The notes: generated by a model not told the origin, from the letters alone. Shown: positions 23,940 to 33,867, counted from the first letter of the stretch. The stretch: 64,000 bases of DNA from Mesorhizobium sp. LHD-90 (GCF_030929505.1 NZ_JAVFVV010000004.1:310001-374000), one strand, 5' to 3'. Numbers and translations: made by a program.

Positions 23940-26900
23940 TCAGGGTCCGAGTTGCGAGAGTATGCTCTTGAGGTTACGGACGGCGGCGGCCCTGTCGAGC
24001 TTCCGTAAGTCGAGGAAGACGCGCATGCCGTCCTGTTCCTCGTGGATCACTTTGCCTTGCTCGGCAGCCATCCCGATCTCGTCGAGAACCCTGTAGTTCC
24101 GTACGGGCTTGACGAAGCCCTTGGCATGGATCGGCTCAAGCTCTTCGGCAAGCACCATATCTTTCACCAGCGACCAGGTCTCGTGGGCGAGCAGGATCCC
24201 TCCAGGCTCGGCGTGGGATTGCAGCCGCGAGGCGAGATTCACCTGGCTGCCGATGATGGTGTAGTCCATTCGGTCCTCGCTGCCGAAATTGCCGACCGTG
24301 CAGAAGCCGGTGCTGATGCCGATGCGGAGCTGGAAGGGCTTCTCCAGTCCGGCGTCGAGCCACTCGGACTGCAGCTCACGCATGCGCCGCTGCATCGCGA
24401 TCGCCATGCCGACGCAAGCCTTGGCATCCTCCTTCACGCCCCGGCTCTCCGGATCGCCGAAGAAGGCGAGGATCGCGTCACCAATGTATTTGTCGATCGT
24501 GGCGCCATGCTCGAGCGCGATTTTCGACATCTCTGTGAGATAGCGGTTGAGTAGCCCGGTCAGCTCCTCCGATTCCAGGTCGTCGGTCGTGGCGGTGAAA
24601 TCGACGATGTCGGAGAAGAACACGGTGAGCTTCTTGCGGGTAGTGGCTATCTCGACGCTGCGCTGGCCGGTGAAGATAGAGGAATAGACCTGGGGCGAGA
24701 GGTACTTGGAAAGCTTCCTCGAAAGAAGCTCTAGCGCCTGGTTCTTCTCGCTAACCAGCGCGTTGGCGAGCTCGGCATTGCGGTTGGCGTCGCGCAACTC
24801 CTCCTCGGCCCGCTTGATGGCAGTAATGTCCGTGTAGACGGCGATGGTGCCGCCCTCTGCCGTCTTGCGCTCGTTGATTTGAAGCCAGCGTCCGTCGGAG
24901 CGCCGCTGCACGTGCGGCTCGCGCGGGTTGCGCCGCCTGGACAGGCGCTCGGCCATCCATTCCTCCACGCGGCCGTTCGCCTCCTCGACAAGGCCGCGAT
25001 CCGCCGCGCTTCGAATGAGCGTCTCGAACGGCGTCCCCGGCGCGGGGGTGCTCTGCCCCGGATAAAGAAGCTTGCCATACGCGCTGTTGCAGACGATCAA
25101 CCGATCCTCCGCGTCGTACAGCGAAAAGCCTTCCGTGATCGACTCGATGGCATCCGCCAGCCGCTGCTCGCTCCGCTCGGCGGCGATTTCGGCCTCCTTT
25201 GGGGCGGACACGTCACTCCACGAGCCCACGATCTCGATGGGTCGACCGTCCTTGTCACGTATAAGGTGCTGCTCGTCGATTACCCAGCAATAGCTGCCGT
25301 CTTTCTTGCGAAAGCGGTACTCTGAGGTATGGCGCCCCTTCTGGAAAAGCTGGGCCGATTGAGCTTCGACTGCCGCATGGTCGTCCGGATGTACGCAGCG
25401 CCACCAGAAATCCGGACTCTCCAGGTATTCCTTCGGCTCATATCCGAGCCAGTCCCGGATGTTCTCGCTCACGAAGGTAGGTGCGAAATCGCCGGTGGCG
25501 CTGAAGCTGTAAATCACCGCGGGAGCGCACGACAGCAGGTGGACGAGACGGTCCTGCGCCGCCACCAATGCCTCGCCAAGTTGCCTGCGCGCCGTGACGT
25601 CGCCCCAAGCGCCGACCACCTCGACCGGGTCGCCAGCCGAGTTGCGCAGCACCTGCAGTTCGTCGCTCACCCAGCAATAGCTGCCGTCTTTCCTTCGGAA
25701 GCGATACTCGCTGCTTAGGCGCTCCACCTCGAGGAGACGCTCGTAAGCCCGCTTAATGCGCGGGCTGTCCTCCGGGTGTACGCGGGCGCTCCAGAAATCC
25801 GGGCTCTTGAGATATTCGTCGCGCTCGTAGCCGAGCAGTTCCTTGATGTTGGCGCTGACAAAGGTCGGTGCGAAATCGCCGCTCGCCTTGAAACTGTAGA
25901 TGACGGCCGGCGCGCTCGCGACCAGATGTTCGACGCGCTCGCGCGCCGCCTGCGCATCCTCCTCCGCCTGCTTGCGCGCGGTGATATCGCTCCACGAGCC
26001 GACCACCTCCACAGGCTGCCCGTCCTTGTCCCGGACAAGCATCTGATCGTCGTTCACCCAGCAATATGAACCGTCCTTTCGGAGGAAACGGTACTCCATC
26101 GAGAGGCGGCCTGTCCGGAAGAGATTGGCGGACTGCGCCCCCACAGAACCGCGGTCGTCCGGGTGCACGCAGCGCCACCAGAAATCCGGGCTCTCCAGGT
26201 ATTCGTTCGGCTCGTAGCCGAGCCAATCCTTGATGTTCCGGCTGACGAAATTGGGTGCGAAATCGCCGCTCGCCTTGAAGCTGTAGATCACCGCCGGCGC
26301 AGATGCGAGTAGGCGGACAATACGGTCTTGCGCTGCGACGAGCGTTTCGCCGAGTTGCTTGCGCGCGGTGACGTCGCTCCACGAACCGACCACTTCCAGT
26401 GGCCTGCCGTCGTCGTCCCGTATCAGGCGCTGCTCGTCGTTCACCCAGCAATAGGAGTCGTCCTTCTTGCGGAAGCGATAATCGATCGCGTGGGTGCCAT
26501 TCTCGAAGAAGCGGGTGATCTCGGCCTCTACGCGGGCCAGGTCGTCTGGATGGACGCGGTCGCGCCAGAAGCAGGGGTCGTCGAGATAGTCGCGCGCGCG
26601 ATAGCCGAAGACGCTCTCGATGTTGTCGCTGACGAAGGTCGGGCGAAAATCGTCGCGCGCGCTGAAGCTGTAGACGACCGCCGGCGAGGCGCTGAGCAGC
26701 CGCATCAGGCGCCTCTGCGCGGCCGCCTCCGTCTCCTTCAGCTCCCGGCCTGCTTTGTTCGAGCGCTCCCGCAAGGCCTTCCTCACGGCCCGCTCGATGA
26801 TGGCGATGACGGCCTCGTTATCGAATTGGTCTGCCTTGATGCGCATGATCTCGGGCACAAGCGCCGCGGCTTCGATCGCGTAATCCCTCGCTGTTGGCAT
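23940..26900 (-). CDS. Multi-PAS adenylate/guanylate cyclase
   Basis: Cytoplasmic sensor enzyme of 986 residues. After a helical N-terminus (1-60) come four closely similar PAS/PAC units (about 65-185, 190-315, 320-445, 450-570). Each holds variants of APAVIYSF, HPDD/HPED and DGSYCWV. A fifth, different PAS domain follows (about 580-700). A class III cyclase domain occupies about 750-930, with metal aspartates in FFSDIVDFT and YIGDAILAFFGD. A coiled linker (720-750) joins PAS and cyclase. It likely turns small-molecule, redox or light signals into cAMP or cGMP; the ligand is unknown. No membrane segment is seen. It lies alone, divergent from the glycosyltransferase. Confidence 0.88.
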   Translation of the reverse strand: MPTARDYAIEAAALVPEIMRIKADQFDNEAVIAIIERAVRKALRERSNKAGRELKETEAAAQRRLMRLLSASPAVVYSFSARDDFRPTFVSDNIESVFGYRARDYLDDPCFWRDRVHPDDLARVEAEITRFFENGTHAIDYRFRKKDDSYCWVNDEQRLIRDDDGRPLEVVGSWSDVTARKQLGETLVAAQDRIVRLLASAPAVIYSFKASGDFAPNFVSRNIKDWLGYEPNEYLESPDFWWRCVHPDDRGSVGAQSANLFRTGRLSMEYRFLRKDGSYCWVNDDQMLVRDKDGQPVEVVGSWSDITARKQAEEDAQAARERVEHLVASAPAVIYSFKASGDFAPTFVSANIKELLGYERDEYLKSPDFWSARVHPEDSPRIKRAYERLLEVERLSSEYRFRRKDGSYCWVSDELQVLRNSAGDPVEVVGAWGDVTARRQLGEALVAAQDRLVHLLSCAPAVIYSFSATGDFAPTFVSENIRDWLGYEPKEYLESPDFWWRCVHPDDHAAVEAQSAQLFQKGRHTSEYRFRKKDGSYCWVIDEQHLIRDKDGRPIEIVGSWSDVSAPKEAEIAAERSEQRLADAIESITEGFSLYDAEDRLIVCNSAYGKLLYPGQSTPAPGTPFETLIRSAADRGLVEEANGRVEEWMAERLSRRRNPREPHVQRRSDGRWLQINERKTAEGGTIAVYTDITAIKRAEEELRDANRNAELANALVSEKNQALELLSRKLSKYLSPQVYSSIFTGQRSVEIATTRKKLTVFFSDIVDFTATTDDLESEELTGLLNRYLTEMSKIALEHGATIDKYIGDAILAFFGDPESRGVKEDAKACVGMAIAMQRRMRELQSEWLDAGLEKPFQLRIGISTGFCTVGNFGSEDRMDYTIIGSQVNLASRLQSHAEPGGILLAHETWSLVKDMVLAEELEPIHAKGFVKPVRNYRVLDEIGMAAEQGKVIHEEQDGMRVFLDLRKLDRAAAVRNLKSILSQLGP
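25200..26710 (-). repeat. Tandem PAS-coding DNA repeats (four units of about 384-390 bp)
   Basis: The segment encoding the first four PAS/PAC units is a tandem repeat at DNA level. The marker sequence around CGCTCCACGA(A/G)CCGACCAC recurs near 26371, 25981, 25597 and 25210, a spacing of 384-390 bp. Translated units stay strongly similar, so the array probably arose by recent duplication inside the gene and may change copy number by recombination. Confidence 0.75.
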
Positions 26901-27149
26901 GGTGCCAGCCCCACTTGCAGATCACGCCCTTGAACCTAGCACAAATGCGCGAGCCGGCGCAGTCAAGATCGGAAACGTTCACCGCCTAGCTGCAGGGAGC
27001 CTATCGCCCGGGTATTGCCCCCGCTGAGGCGTGTTCGACCCGTCTCGATCTTTTGTCGGAACCTCCGCCCGGCTTTCGGGTTCAGTCGGTCGAGGGCGTC
27101 TTTTGGCGTGCCCGTTGTTTGCCACGATCGAAAGCGAAATTCCCGACCG

Positions 27150-28244
27150 ATGCGAATTGCCCAGATTGCGCCTCTTCACGAACCCGTGCCGCCGCCGCTC
27201 TATGGCGGAACCGAGCGCATCGTCTCGACCTTGACGGAAGAACTGGTGGCGCGCGGCCACGCGGTCACGCTGTTCGCCAGCGGCGAGTCGAAGACGAGCG
27301 CCACCCTCGTTCCCAGCCGGGAGCGGTCGCTGCGGCTCGACCCGGCGCCGCTGAAGTCGGAGATCGCGGCGCACCTGTCGATGCTGGACGAGGTGCGGCG
27401 GCGGGCGGATGAGTTCGACATATTGCATTTCCATCTGAGCCATTTTCAGCATTTCCCGTTTTTCGAGCACATGCGGGAAAAGACGGTGACGACGCCGCAT
27501 GGCAGGCTGGATTATGTCGACCTGGTGGGAGCGTACCGGCGCTGGCCGGGCTTTCCGATGATCTCGATCTCGAAACGCCAGCGAAAGCCGCTGCCGGAAG
27601 CAAACTGGATCGGCAACGTCTATCACGGTCTGCCGCTCGACCACTACAGGATGCCAGCCGAGCCCGACCGGAGCGGCCGGCCCTATCTCGCCTTCCTCGG
27701 CCGACTGTCGCGCGACAAGCGGCCGGATCGCGCCATCGAGATCGCCAGGCGGAGCGGCATGCAATTGCGCATGGCGGCAAAAATCGGCGACGGCGACCGC
27801 GCCTATTTTCACGACGAGATCGAACCGCTGATCGATGGCGACAAGGTGGTCTATGTCGGCGAGGTCGGCGAGGAGGCCAAGGCAAAATTTCTGCACGAGG
27901 CGGCCGGCCTGCTGTTCCCGATCGACTGGCCGGAACCGTTCGGGCTGGTGGTGATCGAGGCGATGGCCTTCGGCACGCCGGTCATAGTCTGGAACGAAGG
28001 CGCCATGCCGGAGATCGTCGACCAGGGCGTCACCGGTTTTGTCGTCGATAGCATCGACAAGGCGGTCGACTGCGTCGGGCGGCTCGGCGGACTGGACCGG
28101 GCGAGGATAAGGCAGAGACTGGAGGACCGTTTTTCGGTTCCGCGCATGGTGGATGACTATGAGGCGATCTACGCATCCCAGGTCGCGCGATCGGGGAACG
28201 GCTCGCGCGCTCCGTTGAGAGCTGTCTCTGGAGGGCCAGTATGA
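27150..28244 (+). CDS. GT4-family glycosyltransferase
   Basis: Retaining GT-B glycosyltransferase of 364 residues. The N-lobe begins MRIAQIAPLHEPVPPPLYGG, the usual nucleotide-free lobe; the C-lobe has LAFLGRLSRDKRPDRAIEIA and the EX7E-type catalytic motif EPFGLVVIEAMAFGTPV. Start 27150 is chosen over an upstream in-frame start at 27015 because it gives the canonical MRIAxIAP N-terminus. The stop overlaps the next gene (a glycogen debranching enzyme) by 4 bp, so the two act together, probably in storage or surface glucan metabolism. The sugar donor is unknown. Confidence 0.8.
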   Translation: MRIAQIAPLHEPVPPPLYGGTERIVSTLTEELVARGHAVTLFASGESKTSATLVPSRERSLRLDPAPLKSEIAAHLSMLDEVRRRADEFDILHFHLSHFQHFPFFEHMREKTVTTPHGRLDYVDLVGAYRRWPGFPMISISKRQRKPLPEANWIGNVYHGLPLDHYRMPAEPDRSGRPYLAFLGRLSRDKRPDRAIEIARRSGMQLRMAAKIGDGDRAYFHDEIEPLIDGDKVVYVGEVGEEAKAKFLHEAAGLLFPIDWPEPFGLVVIEAMAFGTPVIVWNEGAMPEIVDQGVTGFVVDSIDKAVDCVGRLGGLDRARIRQRLEDRFSVPRMVDDYEAIYASQVARSGNGSRAPLRAVSGGPV

Positions 28245-30439
28245 ACGAGCTTGCTCAAAACATTCCGCCGGCCGGGCTATCGCTGGATGAGCAGCGCCTC
28301 GATCCGGCGGTGGCGCTGTCGTCGATCGACGAGTCCGCGCCGCGCGAGCCGCATCGCCAGTTCGCACTGAAGCATGAGGACTGCTTCATCGTATCGGATG
28401 CCTATGGCGACATACGCGGCTCCGGCGACGGACTGTTCCGCGACGACACGCGCGTTCTCTCGCATTTCCGGCTGCTGATCGGCGACCGCACGCCGTCGCT
28501 GCTCGGTGCCTCGCTGTCGCAGGACAACATCCTGTTCACCGCCAATTTGACCAACCTGCCGCTGAAACTGCCGGACGGACCGGAGTTGCGGCAGGGCGTA
28601 CTGCACATCGAGCGCACGCGCTTCCTCTGGCAGGAGCGCATGTATGAGCGGCTGACGCTGTCCAACTATTCCGGACGGCCGCTGCGCATCTCGCTGCGCC
28701 TCGAATTCGATGTCGATTTCCGCGACATGTTCGAGGTGCGCGGTTCGACCCGCAGCCGGCGTGGACGGTCCTACGACGCCGAGACCGTGCCGGATGCCAT
28801 CACCTTCCGCTATGACGGGCTGGACGAGGTGGTCCGGCATTCGGTGGTGGCGTTTTCGAGGAGCCCGGACGATCTTTCCCGCGCCCACGCCGAATTCAGC
28901 GTTCCGGTGGCGCATCGCGCGCAGGAGGTTCTCTACATCGAGGTGGGCAAGGAACACGCGGTTCCCGACCGGGAGCGGTTCCGCGCTGCCGCCGCCCGCG
29001 CCCGCTGGGCGATGCGCACCAAACGCCGGCTGGGTGCGACCGTGCACAGCTCCGGCCGCGTCTTCAACGACTGGCTGACGCGCACCCGCGCCGACATCGC
29101 GCTTCTGACCACCGATCTCGCCACCGGGCCTTATCCCTATGCCGGCATTCCCTGGTTCTCGACCGCCTTCGGCCGAGACGGCGTGATCTCGGCCTTGCAG
29201 ATGCTGTGGCTCAATCCTGGCCTGGCGCGTGGCGTGCTCGCTTTCCTGGCCATCCACCAGGCGACGGAAACCGCGCCCTTCAGCGATTCCGAGCCCGGAA
29301 AAATCATGCACGAGACCCGCAAGGGCGAGATGGCGGTGATGCGCGAACTGCCTTTCGCCCGCTATTATGGTGGCGTCGACACCACGCCGCTCTACATCTA
29401 TCTCGCCGCCTCCTATGCCGAGCGCACCGGCGATCTCGCCTTCGCCGACCGCATGTGGGCCTCGCTGTGCGCTGCGGCCGGCTGGATCGAGGAAGCCTGC
29501 GCGCGCAATGCCGAGGGTTTCCTGACCTACAAGCGGGCGGCGGATTCCGGCTTGTCGAACCAGGGCTGGAAGGACAGCGCAGACGCCATCTTTCACGCCG
29601 ACGGACGCATCCCGCCCGGCCCGATCGCGCTGGTCGAGGTGCAGGGTTATGTCTTCGCCGCCTTCCAGGGGCTGGCGGGGCTGGCGACTCTTCGTGGCGA
29701 GGAGGAGCGCGCCGCCCATTGGCAGGGGCTTGCCGAAAAGATGCGCGTGGCGGTCGAGGACCGGTTCTGGATGGAAGAGCAGGGGCATTATGCGCTGGCC
29801 ATCGACGGCGACGGGTTGCCTTGCGAAGTGCGGGCCTCGAACGCCGGCCATCTCCTCTATGTCGGCCTGCCCTCGCGCGAGCGGGCGGCGCGGCTTTCCG
29901 AGCAATTGCTGGCCGGTTCGCTCCATACCGGATGGGGCATCCGCACGCTGGCCGAGAGCGAACTTCCCTTCAACCCGATGTCCTACCACAACGGCTCTAT
30001 CTGGCCGCACGACACGGCGATCTGCGCCGCCGGGCTGGCGCGCTATGGCGACCGCGACAATGTGGTGAAGCTGATGAGCGGCACCTTCGAGGCCGCCGTG
30101 CATTTCAGCATGCGGCTGCCGGAACTGTTCTGCGGTTTTACGCGCCTGCCCGGCGAGGCGCCTGTCGCCTATCCCGTCGCCTGTCTGCCGCAGGCCTGGT
30201 CGGCCGGCGCGGCCTTCATGCTGTTGCAAGCCTGCCTCGGCCTCAAGGTCGACGGCTGGAAAGGCGAGATCGAGGTGACCAATCCGCGCCTGCCGATCGG
30301 CATCGACAATCTGGCGATCCGTCATATCCGGGTGGGCGACGCCAGCGTCGACGTCGTCTTCGAGCGCGTCCGCGACCGGGTTGTCTGCTATCTCGACCGA
30401 CGCCACGAGGGCATGGCGCCGCTGATCGTGCGAAGCTGA
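28241..30439 (+). CDS. Amylo-alpha-1,6-glucosidase (glycogen debranching family)
   Basis: The protein has 732 residues. An N-terminal beta-sandwich domain (about 40-240) carries the glycogen-debranching N-terminal signature (DCFIVSDAYGDIRGSGDGLF, DDTRVLSHFRL). An (alpha/alpha)6-barrel from about 275 contains PWFSTAFGRDGVISALQ, NQGWKDSADAI and YHNGSIWPHDTAI. Proteins of this type hydrolyse alpha-1,6 branches of glycogen-like glucans in the cytoplasm. The start overlaps the GT4 stop by 4 bp. This fusion of domains is standard in rhizobia and often placed near trehalose genes; here otsBA is 9 kb away. Confidence 0.85.
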   Translation: MNELAQNIPPAGLSLDEQRLDPAVALSSIDESAPREPHRQFALKHEDCFIVSDAYGDIRGSGDGLFRDDTRVLSHFRLLIGDRTPSLLGASLSQDNILFTANLTNLPLKLPDGPELRQGVLHIERTRFLWQERMYERLTLSNYSGRPLRISLRLEFDVDFRDMFEVRGSTRSRRGRSYDAETVPDAITFRYDGLDEVVRHSVVAFSRSPDDLSRAHAEFSVPVAHRAQEVLYIEVGKEHAVPDRERFRAAAARARWAMRTKRRLGATVHSSGRVFNDWLTRTRADIALLTTDLATGPYPYAGIPWFSTAFGRDGVISALQMLWLNPGLARGVLAFLAIHQATETAPFSDSEPGKIMHETRKGEMAVMRELPFARYYGGVDTTPLYIYLAASYAERTGDLAFADRMWASLCAAAGWIEEACARNAEGFLTYKRAADSGLSNQGWKDSADAIFHADGRIPPGPIALVEVQGYVFAAFQGLAGLATLRGEEERAAHWQGLAEKMRVAVEDRFWMEEQGHYALAIDGDGLPCEVRASNAGHLLYVGLPSRERAARLSEQLLAGSLHTGWGIRTLAESELPFNPMSYHNGSIWPHDTAICAAGLARYGDRDNVVKLMSGTFEAAVHFSMRLPELFCGFTRLPGEAPVAYPVACLPQAWSAGAAFMLLQACLGLKVDGWKGEIEVTNPRLPIGIDNLAIRHIRVGDASVDVVFERVRDRVVCYLDRRHEGMAPLIVRS

Positions 30440-30767
30440 GGCGAGGCCTCATTGTCGTGGCGACATGTCGTCTCCGGCGAGACGGAGCGCCCGGATTTGT
30501 ACCCTATTCGTGACGAAGACAACCGACCTCTATCGAGTGCGACCGTTAGCCGAGCGACCATTCCCGACAAAAACTTGCCGGGCTTCTACGGCAAGTCATT
30601 GAAACGGCTTGCATGTTTCGGGGAGTAGGGAAATCGTTAAAATTCTCCTGCCGAATGAAAGGAACTGTTGAGACAGGTGTCCCTACGCTTGTCGCAGGTG
30701 CTTAGGCAATTTTTAAAGCTGTGGCGCTAGTCTGGGCACGATTAGGTCTGTGAATATTGTAGAGAGT
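30440..30767. other. Gene-free stretch upstream of sciP
   Basis: A 328-bp non-coding region, more AT-rich than its surroundings from about 30580 on. Several TTAA and TTTAAA sequences occur (near 30636 and 30715), which is the kind of half-site CtrA uses, but no TTAA-N7-TTAA pair was found. The sciP promoter must lie here. No hairpin terminator for the debranching gene is obvious. Confidence 0.4.
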
Positions 30768-31046
30768 ATGATGACCGATCTGGTAAGGCCGCGTGTTAAA
30801 TATGTCATCGGGCCGGACGGCAGCCCGCTGACGATTGCCGATCTGCCTCCGTCCAACACGCGCAGGTGGGTCATCCGCCGCAAGGCCGAGGTCGTGGCGG
30901 CGGTCCGTGGCGGCCTGCTCAGCCTCGAGGAAGCGTGCCAGCGCTACAAGCTGACCACGGAAGAGTTCTTGTCGTGGCAGGCCTCGATCGACGAATACGG
31001 TCTTGCCGGCCTGCGCACCACGCGCATACAGCAATACCGGCACTGA
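30768..31046 (+). CDS. sciP: SciP, DUF1153-family CtrA inhibitor
   Basis: Small helix-turn-helix protein of about 92 residues. SciP binds the master cell-cycle regulator CtrA and DNA, and blocks CtrA-activated transcription in swarmer-type cells. The sequence KYVIGPDGSPLTIADLPP followed by RRWVIRRKAEVVAAVRGG and LSLEEACQRYKLTTEEFLSW is almost identical to the family throughout alphaproteobacteria. An adjacent pair of ATGs at 30768 and 30771 follows AGAGAG; either could start translation, and a GTG at 30750 is less likely. It stands alone and converges on epmA. Confidence 0.92.
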   Translation: MMTDLVRPRVKYVIGPDGSPLTIADLPPSNTRRWVIRRKAEVVAAVRGGLLSLEEACQRYKLTTEEFLSWQASIDEYGLAGLRTTRIQQYRH

Positions 31047-31115
31047 TCGACCTATACTCTTTCAGCACCAGAGGCTTCAGTTCGGTGACGGGCAGGCCTG
31101 GGCTCACCTGTTTCG

Positions 31116-32162
31116 TCAGACATCCGCCACCGGCGTCCAGATCACGTCCTCGATCCGCCGAGCGCCTGTCGCCAGCATGACCAGCCGGTCGAACCCCAGC
31201 GCGATGCCGCTGGCTTCCGGCATGATCGCGAGCGCGTCCAGAAAATCCTCGTCGATCGGATAGCGCTCGCCGTAGATTTTTTGCTTCTCGTCCATGTCGG
31301 CGGCAAAGCGCCGGCGCTGCTCTTCGGGGTTGGTGAGTTCGCCAAAGGCGTTGGCGAGCTCGACGCCGCAGCAATAGAGCTCGAAACGCTCGGCGACGCG
31401 CGGATCGCGGGCGCTCGGCCGGGCAAGCGCGGCCTCTGGAATAGGGTACTCGTAGAGGATGGTGGCGCGGCCCTGGCCCAGCGCCGGCTCGACGCGCTCG
31501 ACCATGACCCGGCTGACCAGGTCGGACCAGCTATCGTCGGTCGCGGTGCGCATGCCGGCCTGCGCGACGGCGGCATGCAGGGCGTTGCGGTCCGTTTCTC
31601 CGTCGAGCGCTACTGTGGCCAGCAGATCGATGCCGGCATGGCGCAGGAAGGCGTCGTTGACCGTCAGCCGCTCCGGTTCGGCGAAAGGATCAGCCCCGCG
31701 ATCACGGAAAGAAAAGCGTTTCGCGCCGGCGCGCTCGGCCGCGAGCGCCAGCAGTGCCGCGCAGTCGGCCATCAGGCTCTCATAGGTCTCACCAACCCTG
31801 TACCACTCTATCATCGTGAATTCGGGATGGTGCAGGGGGCCGCGCTCGCGGTTGCGCCAGACTGGGCCAAAACTGAAGATGCGCTTCTCGCCGGCGGCCA
31901 GCAGTTTCTTGCAGGCGAATTCCGGCGAGGTGTGCAGGTAGAGGGACCGGCGCGCCGCGTCGGGGCGGATCGCCTCGGTGGCGAAGGCCGACAGATGCGT
32001 CTCGTTGCCGGGCGAGATTTGCAGCGCCGCCGTCTCGACCTCGATGAAGTCCTGGCGCGCGAACCAGTCGCGGATGGCGGCCGCGATGGCGTTGCGCGCC
32101 AGCAGGCGCGGGCGGCGGTCGGCGTGGACGTGCGGCGTCCACCAGGGCGAGGCTTCGGTCAT
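31116..32162 (-). CDS. epmA: EF-P lysine ligase (EpmA/GenX/PoxA)
   Basis: A truncated class II lysyl-tRNA synthetase homologue of 349 residues lacking the anticodon-binding domain. It attaches (beta-)lysine to the conserved lysine of elongation factor P. Class II motifs are present: motif 2 FRNRE-type sequence [17 protein letters not shown] and motif 3 [32 protein letters not shown] is typical of EpmA. Start 32162 has GGAG upstream; other ATGs at 32201 and 32225 would add short N-termini. It is divergent from efp (112-bp gap), confirming the enzyme-substrate pairing. Confidence 0.92.
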   Translation of the reverse strand: MTEASPWWTPHVHADRRPRLLARNAIAAAIRDWFARQDFIEVETAALQISPGNETHLSAFATEAIRPDAARRSLYLHTSPEFACKKLLAAGEKRIFSFGPVWRNRERGPLHHPEFTMIEWYRVGETYESLMADCAALLALAAERAGAKRFSFRDRGADPFAEPERLTVNDAFLRHAGIDLLATVALDGETDRNALHAAVAQAGMRTATDDSWSDLVSRVMVERVEPALGQGRATILYEYPIPEAALARPSARDPRVAERFELYCCGVELANAFGELTNPEEQRRRFAADMDEKQKIYGERYPIDEDFLDALAIMPEASGIALGFDRLVMLATGARRIEDVIWTPVADV

Positions 32163-32273
32163 GGAGCCAATCTCCGCTGCAAGATGACTGGCGGCGGCCA
32201 TAAAGATGTTGTAGGGCGCACGCAAACGCTTCTTCGGCCGGCGCGCGCCGGCCTATTCATTAGGATAAAGCCC

Positions 32274-32840
32274 GTGAAGGTGATCGCCAGTTCGCTGCGC
32301 AAAGGCAATGTCGTCGACAAGGACGGCAAACTCTACGTCATCCTGTTTGCCGAGAACATCCACCCCGGCAAGGGCACGCCCGTGACCCAGTTGGACATGC
32401 GGCGCATCTCCGATGGGGTGAAAGTCTCCGAGCGCTACCGCACCACCGAGCAGGTGGAGCGCGCCCATGTGGAGGACCGTGAGCACACTTTCCTCTACGG
32501 CGACGGCGAAGGATATCATTTCATGAACCCCGAGACCTACGAGCAGGTGGCGGTGCCCGAGGCGGATATCGCCGACCAGGCGCCTTATCTGTCCGAAGGC
32601 ATGGCGGTGCAGCTTTCGCTGCACAATGGCGTGGCGATCGCAATGGTGCTGCCGCAGCGCGCGAGTTTCGAGGTGGTCGAGACGGAGCCGGTTACCAAGG
32701 GCCAGACCGCGTCGTCCTCCTACAAGCCAGCGGTGCTGTCCAACGGCGTGCGCACCGCCGTGCCGCCGCACATCGGCGTCGGCACGCGCGTCGTTGTCAT
32801 GACCGCCGACGGGTCGTATGTGGAGCGCGCCAAGGACTGA
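32274..32840 (+). CDS. efp: Elongation factor P
   Basis: Translation factor of 188 residues that rescues ribosomes stalled at polyproline. All three beta-domains are present: KOW-like N-terminal (1-65), OB (70-125) and C-terminal OB (130-188, ending near [13 protein letters not shown]). The modification loop HPGKGTPV places Lys33 at the tip, the target of EpmA. The start is a GTG with AGGAT upstream; the frame is open much further upstream, opposite epmA, and that extension is not coding. Confidence 0.94.
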   Translation: MKVIASSLRKGNVVDKDGKLYVILFAENIHPGKGTPVTQLDMRRISDGVKVSERYRTTEQVERAHVEDREHTFLYGDGEGYHFMNPETYEQVAVPEADIADQAPYLSEGMAVQLSLHNGVAIAMVLPQRASFEVVETEPVTKGQTASSSYKPAVLSNGVRTAVPPHIGVGTRVVVMTADGSYVERAKD

Positions 32841-32911
32841 GGTTCTTCTGGAGCGCCTGTGACAGACGAGGCACCCGATCCAGTCATGACGCTTTGGAAG
32901 GCGCGCCGCCG

Positions 32912-33838
32912 TCAGAGCGTCAGCACCACCTTGCCGATTGGTTTCGTGGCGAGAAAAGTGTGCGCCGCGCCGGCCTCGGCCAAGGGGAACGTCCTTGCCA
33001 CATGCACCTTCAGCTTTCCGGCTTCCGCGAGGGCTGCAAGTTCTGTCAGCGACGGTCCATCGGGACGCACGCCGATCCGCGCAAAGCGCGCGCCGCTCCG
33101 GTCGATCTCGGCCTTGGCGGAGTCGCTCGGCGTCAGCAGCGCCGCGATGATGCCGCCGGGTCGCAGCGTCTTCAGTGACAGCGCCGCGTGGTCGCCGCCG
33201 AGCGGTTCCAGCACGATGTCGATGTCTCGAACTTTTTTGGTGAAGTCGGCCGCCGTGTAGTCGATCGCCTCGTCGGCGCCGAGCGAGCGGACGAAGTCCA
33301 GTTTACCCGTGCTGGCGGTGGCGACGACATGAGCGCCGCGGGCCCTGGCAATCTGCACGGCGAGATGGCCGACGCCGCCGGCCGCTGCATGGATCAGCAC
33401 GCGATCGCCGGCTTTCAACCCGCCCGCGTCGACCAGCGCCTGCCAGGCGGTCAGGCCGGCGAGCGGCAGGCCGGCGGCAGGGACGAAATCGAGCGCTTCG
33501 GGTTTTGTCGCAAGCTCGTTTGCCGGCGCGACGGCGTATTCGGCATAGGCGGCCGCCTGTTTCGGGAAATAAGGCATGCCGAAAACCGCGTCGCCGGCCT
33601 TGAATGCCGTAACACCCTCTCCAACCGCTTCGACCGTACCGGCGATGTCCCAGCCGATGGTGAACGGCGGCTCGCCCAGCAGCGGATAGAAGCCGGCGCG
33701 AACCGCGACGTCGACGGGGTTTATGCCGGCAGCCTTCAGCCTGACGAGCACTTGTCCCCGCTCTGGCCGGGGCGTCGGAACGTCCGAGACGGTGAGGACT
33801 TCGGGTCCGCCTATCGCGGTCTGGACAATGGCACGCAT
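32912..33838 (-). CDS. Zinc-independent NADP-dependent quinone oxidoreductase (MDR family)
   Basis: Medium-chain reductase of 308 residues. A GroES-like N-terminal domain (INPVDVAVRAGFYPLL) is followed by a Rossmann domain with the nucleotide loop AAAGGVGHLAVQIA. Cysteine zinc ligands of alcohol dehydrogenases are absent, placing it with quinone reductases. AAGGAG lies nine bases before ATG 33838; a longer frame to 33931 overlaps the regulator's upstream region. It is divergently transcribed from an HxlR regulator, the usual arrangement for an electrophile- or quinone-inducible reductase. Substrate unknown. Confidence 0.82.
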   Translation of the reverse strand: MRAIVQTAIGGPEVLTVSDVPTPRPERGQVLVRLKAAGINPVDVAVRAGFYPLLGEPPFTIGWDIAGTVEAVGEGVTAFKAGDAVFGMPYFPKQAAAYAEYAVAPANELATKPEALDFVPAAGLPLAGLTAWQALVDAGGLKAGDRVLIHAAAGGVGHLAVQIARARGAHVVATASTGKLDFVRSLGADEAIDYTAADFTKKVRDIDIVLEPLGGDHAALSLKTLRPGGIIAALLTPSDSAKAEIDRSGARFARIGVRPDGPSLTELAALAEAGKLKVHVARTFPLAEAGAAHTFLATKPIGKVVLTL

Positions 33839-33867
33839 CGTGATGATCTCCTTGGCTGATGGTGACA

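Noticed and set aside
25200-26710. Repeated units that could suggest a CRISPR array
   Set aside because: Units are 384-390 bp, in frame, and encode PAS domains; there are no short repeats with unique spacers and no cas genes.
26979-28367. A 462-codon open frame opposite the GT4 gene
   Set aside because: No domain; the GT4 frame has all catalytic motifs.
28277-30406. A 709-codon open frame opposite the debranching enzyme
   Set aside because: The coding strand encodes a clear enzyme; the opposite frame has no motif and arises from GC-skewed codon positions.
31281-32273. Long N-terminal extension of the efp frame
   Set aside because: It is opposite epmA; EF-P normally begins at the GTG at 32274, which has a ribosome site.
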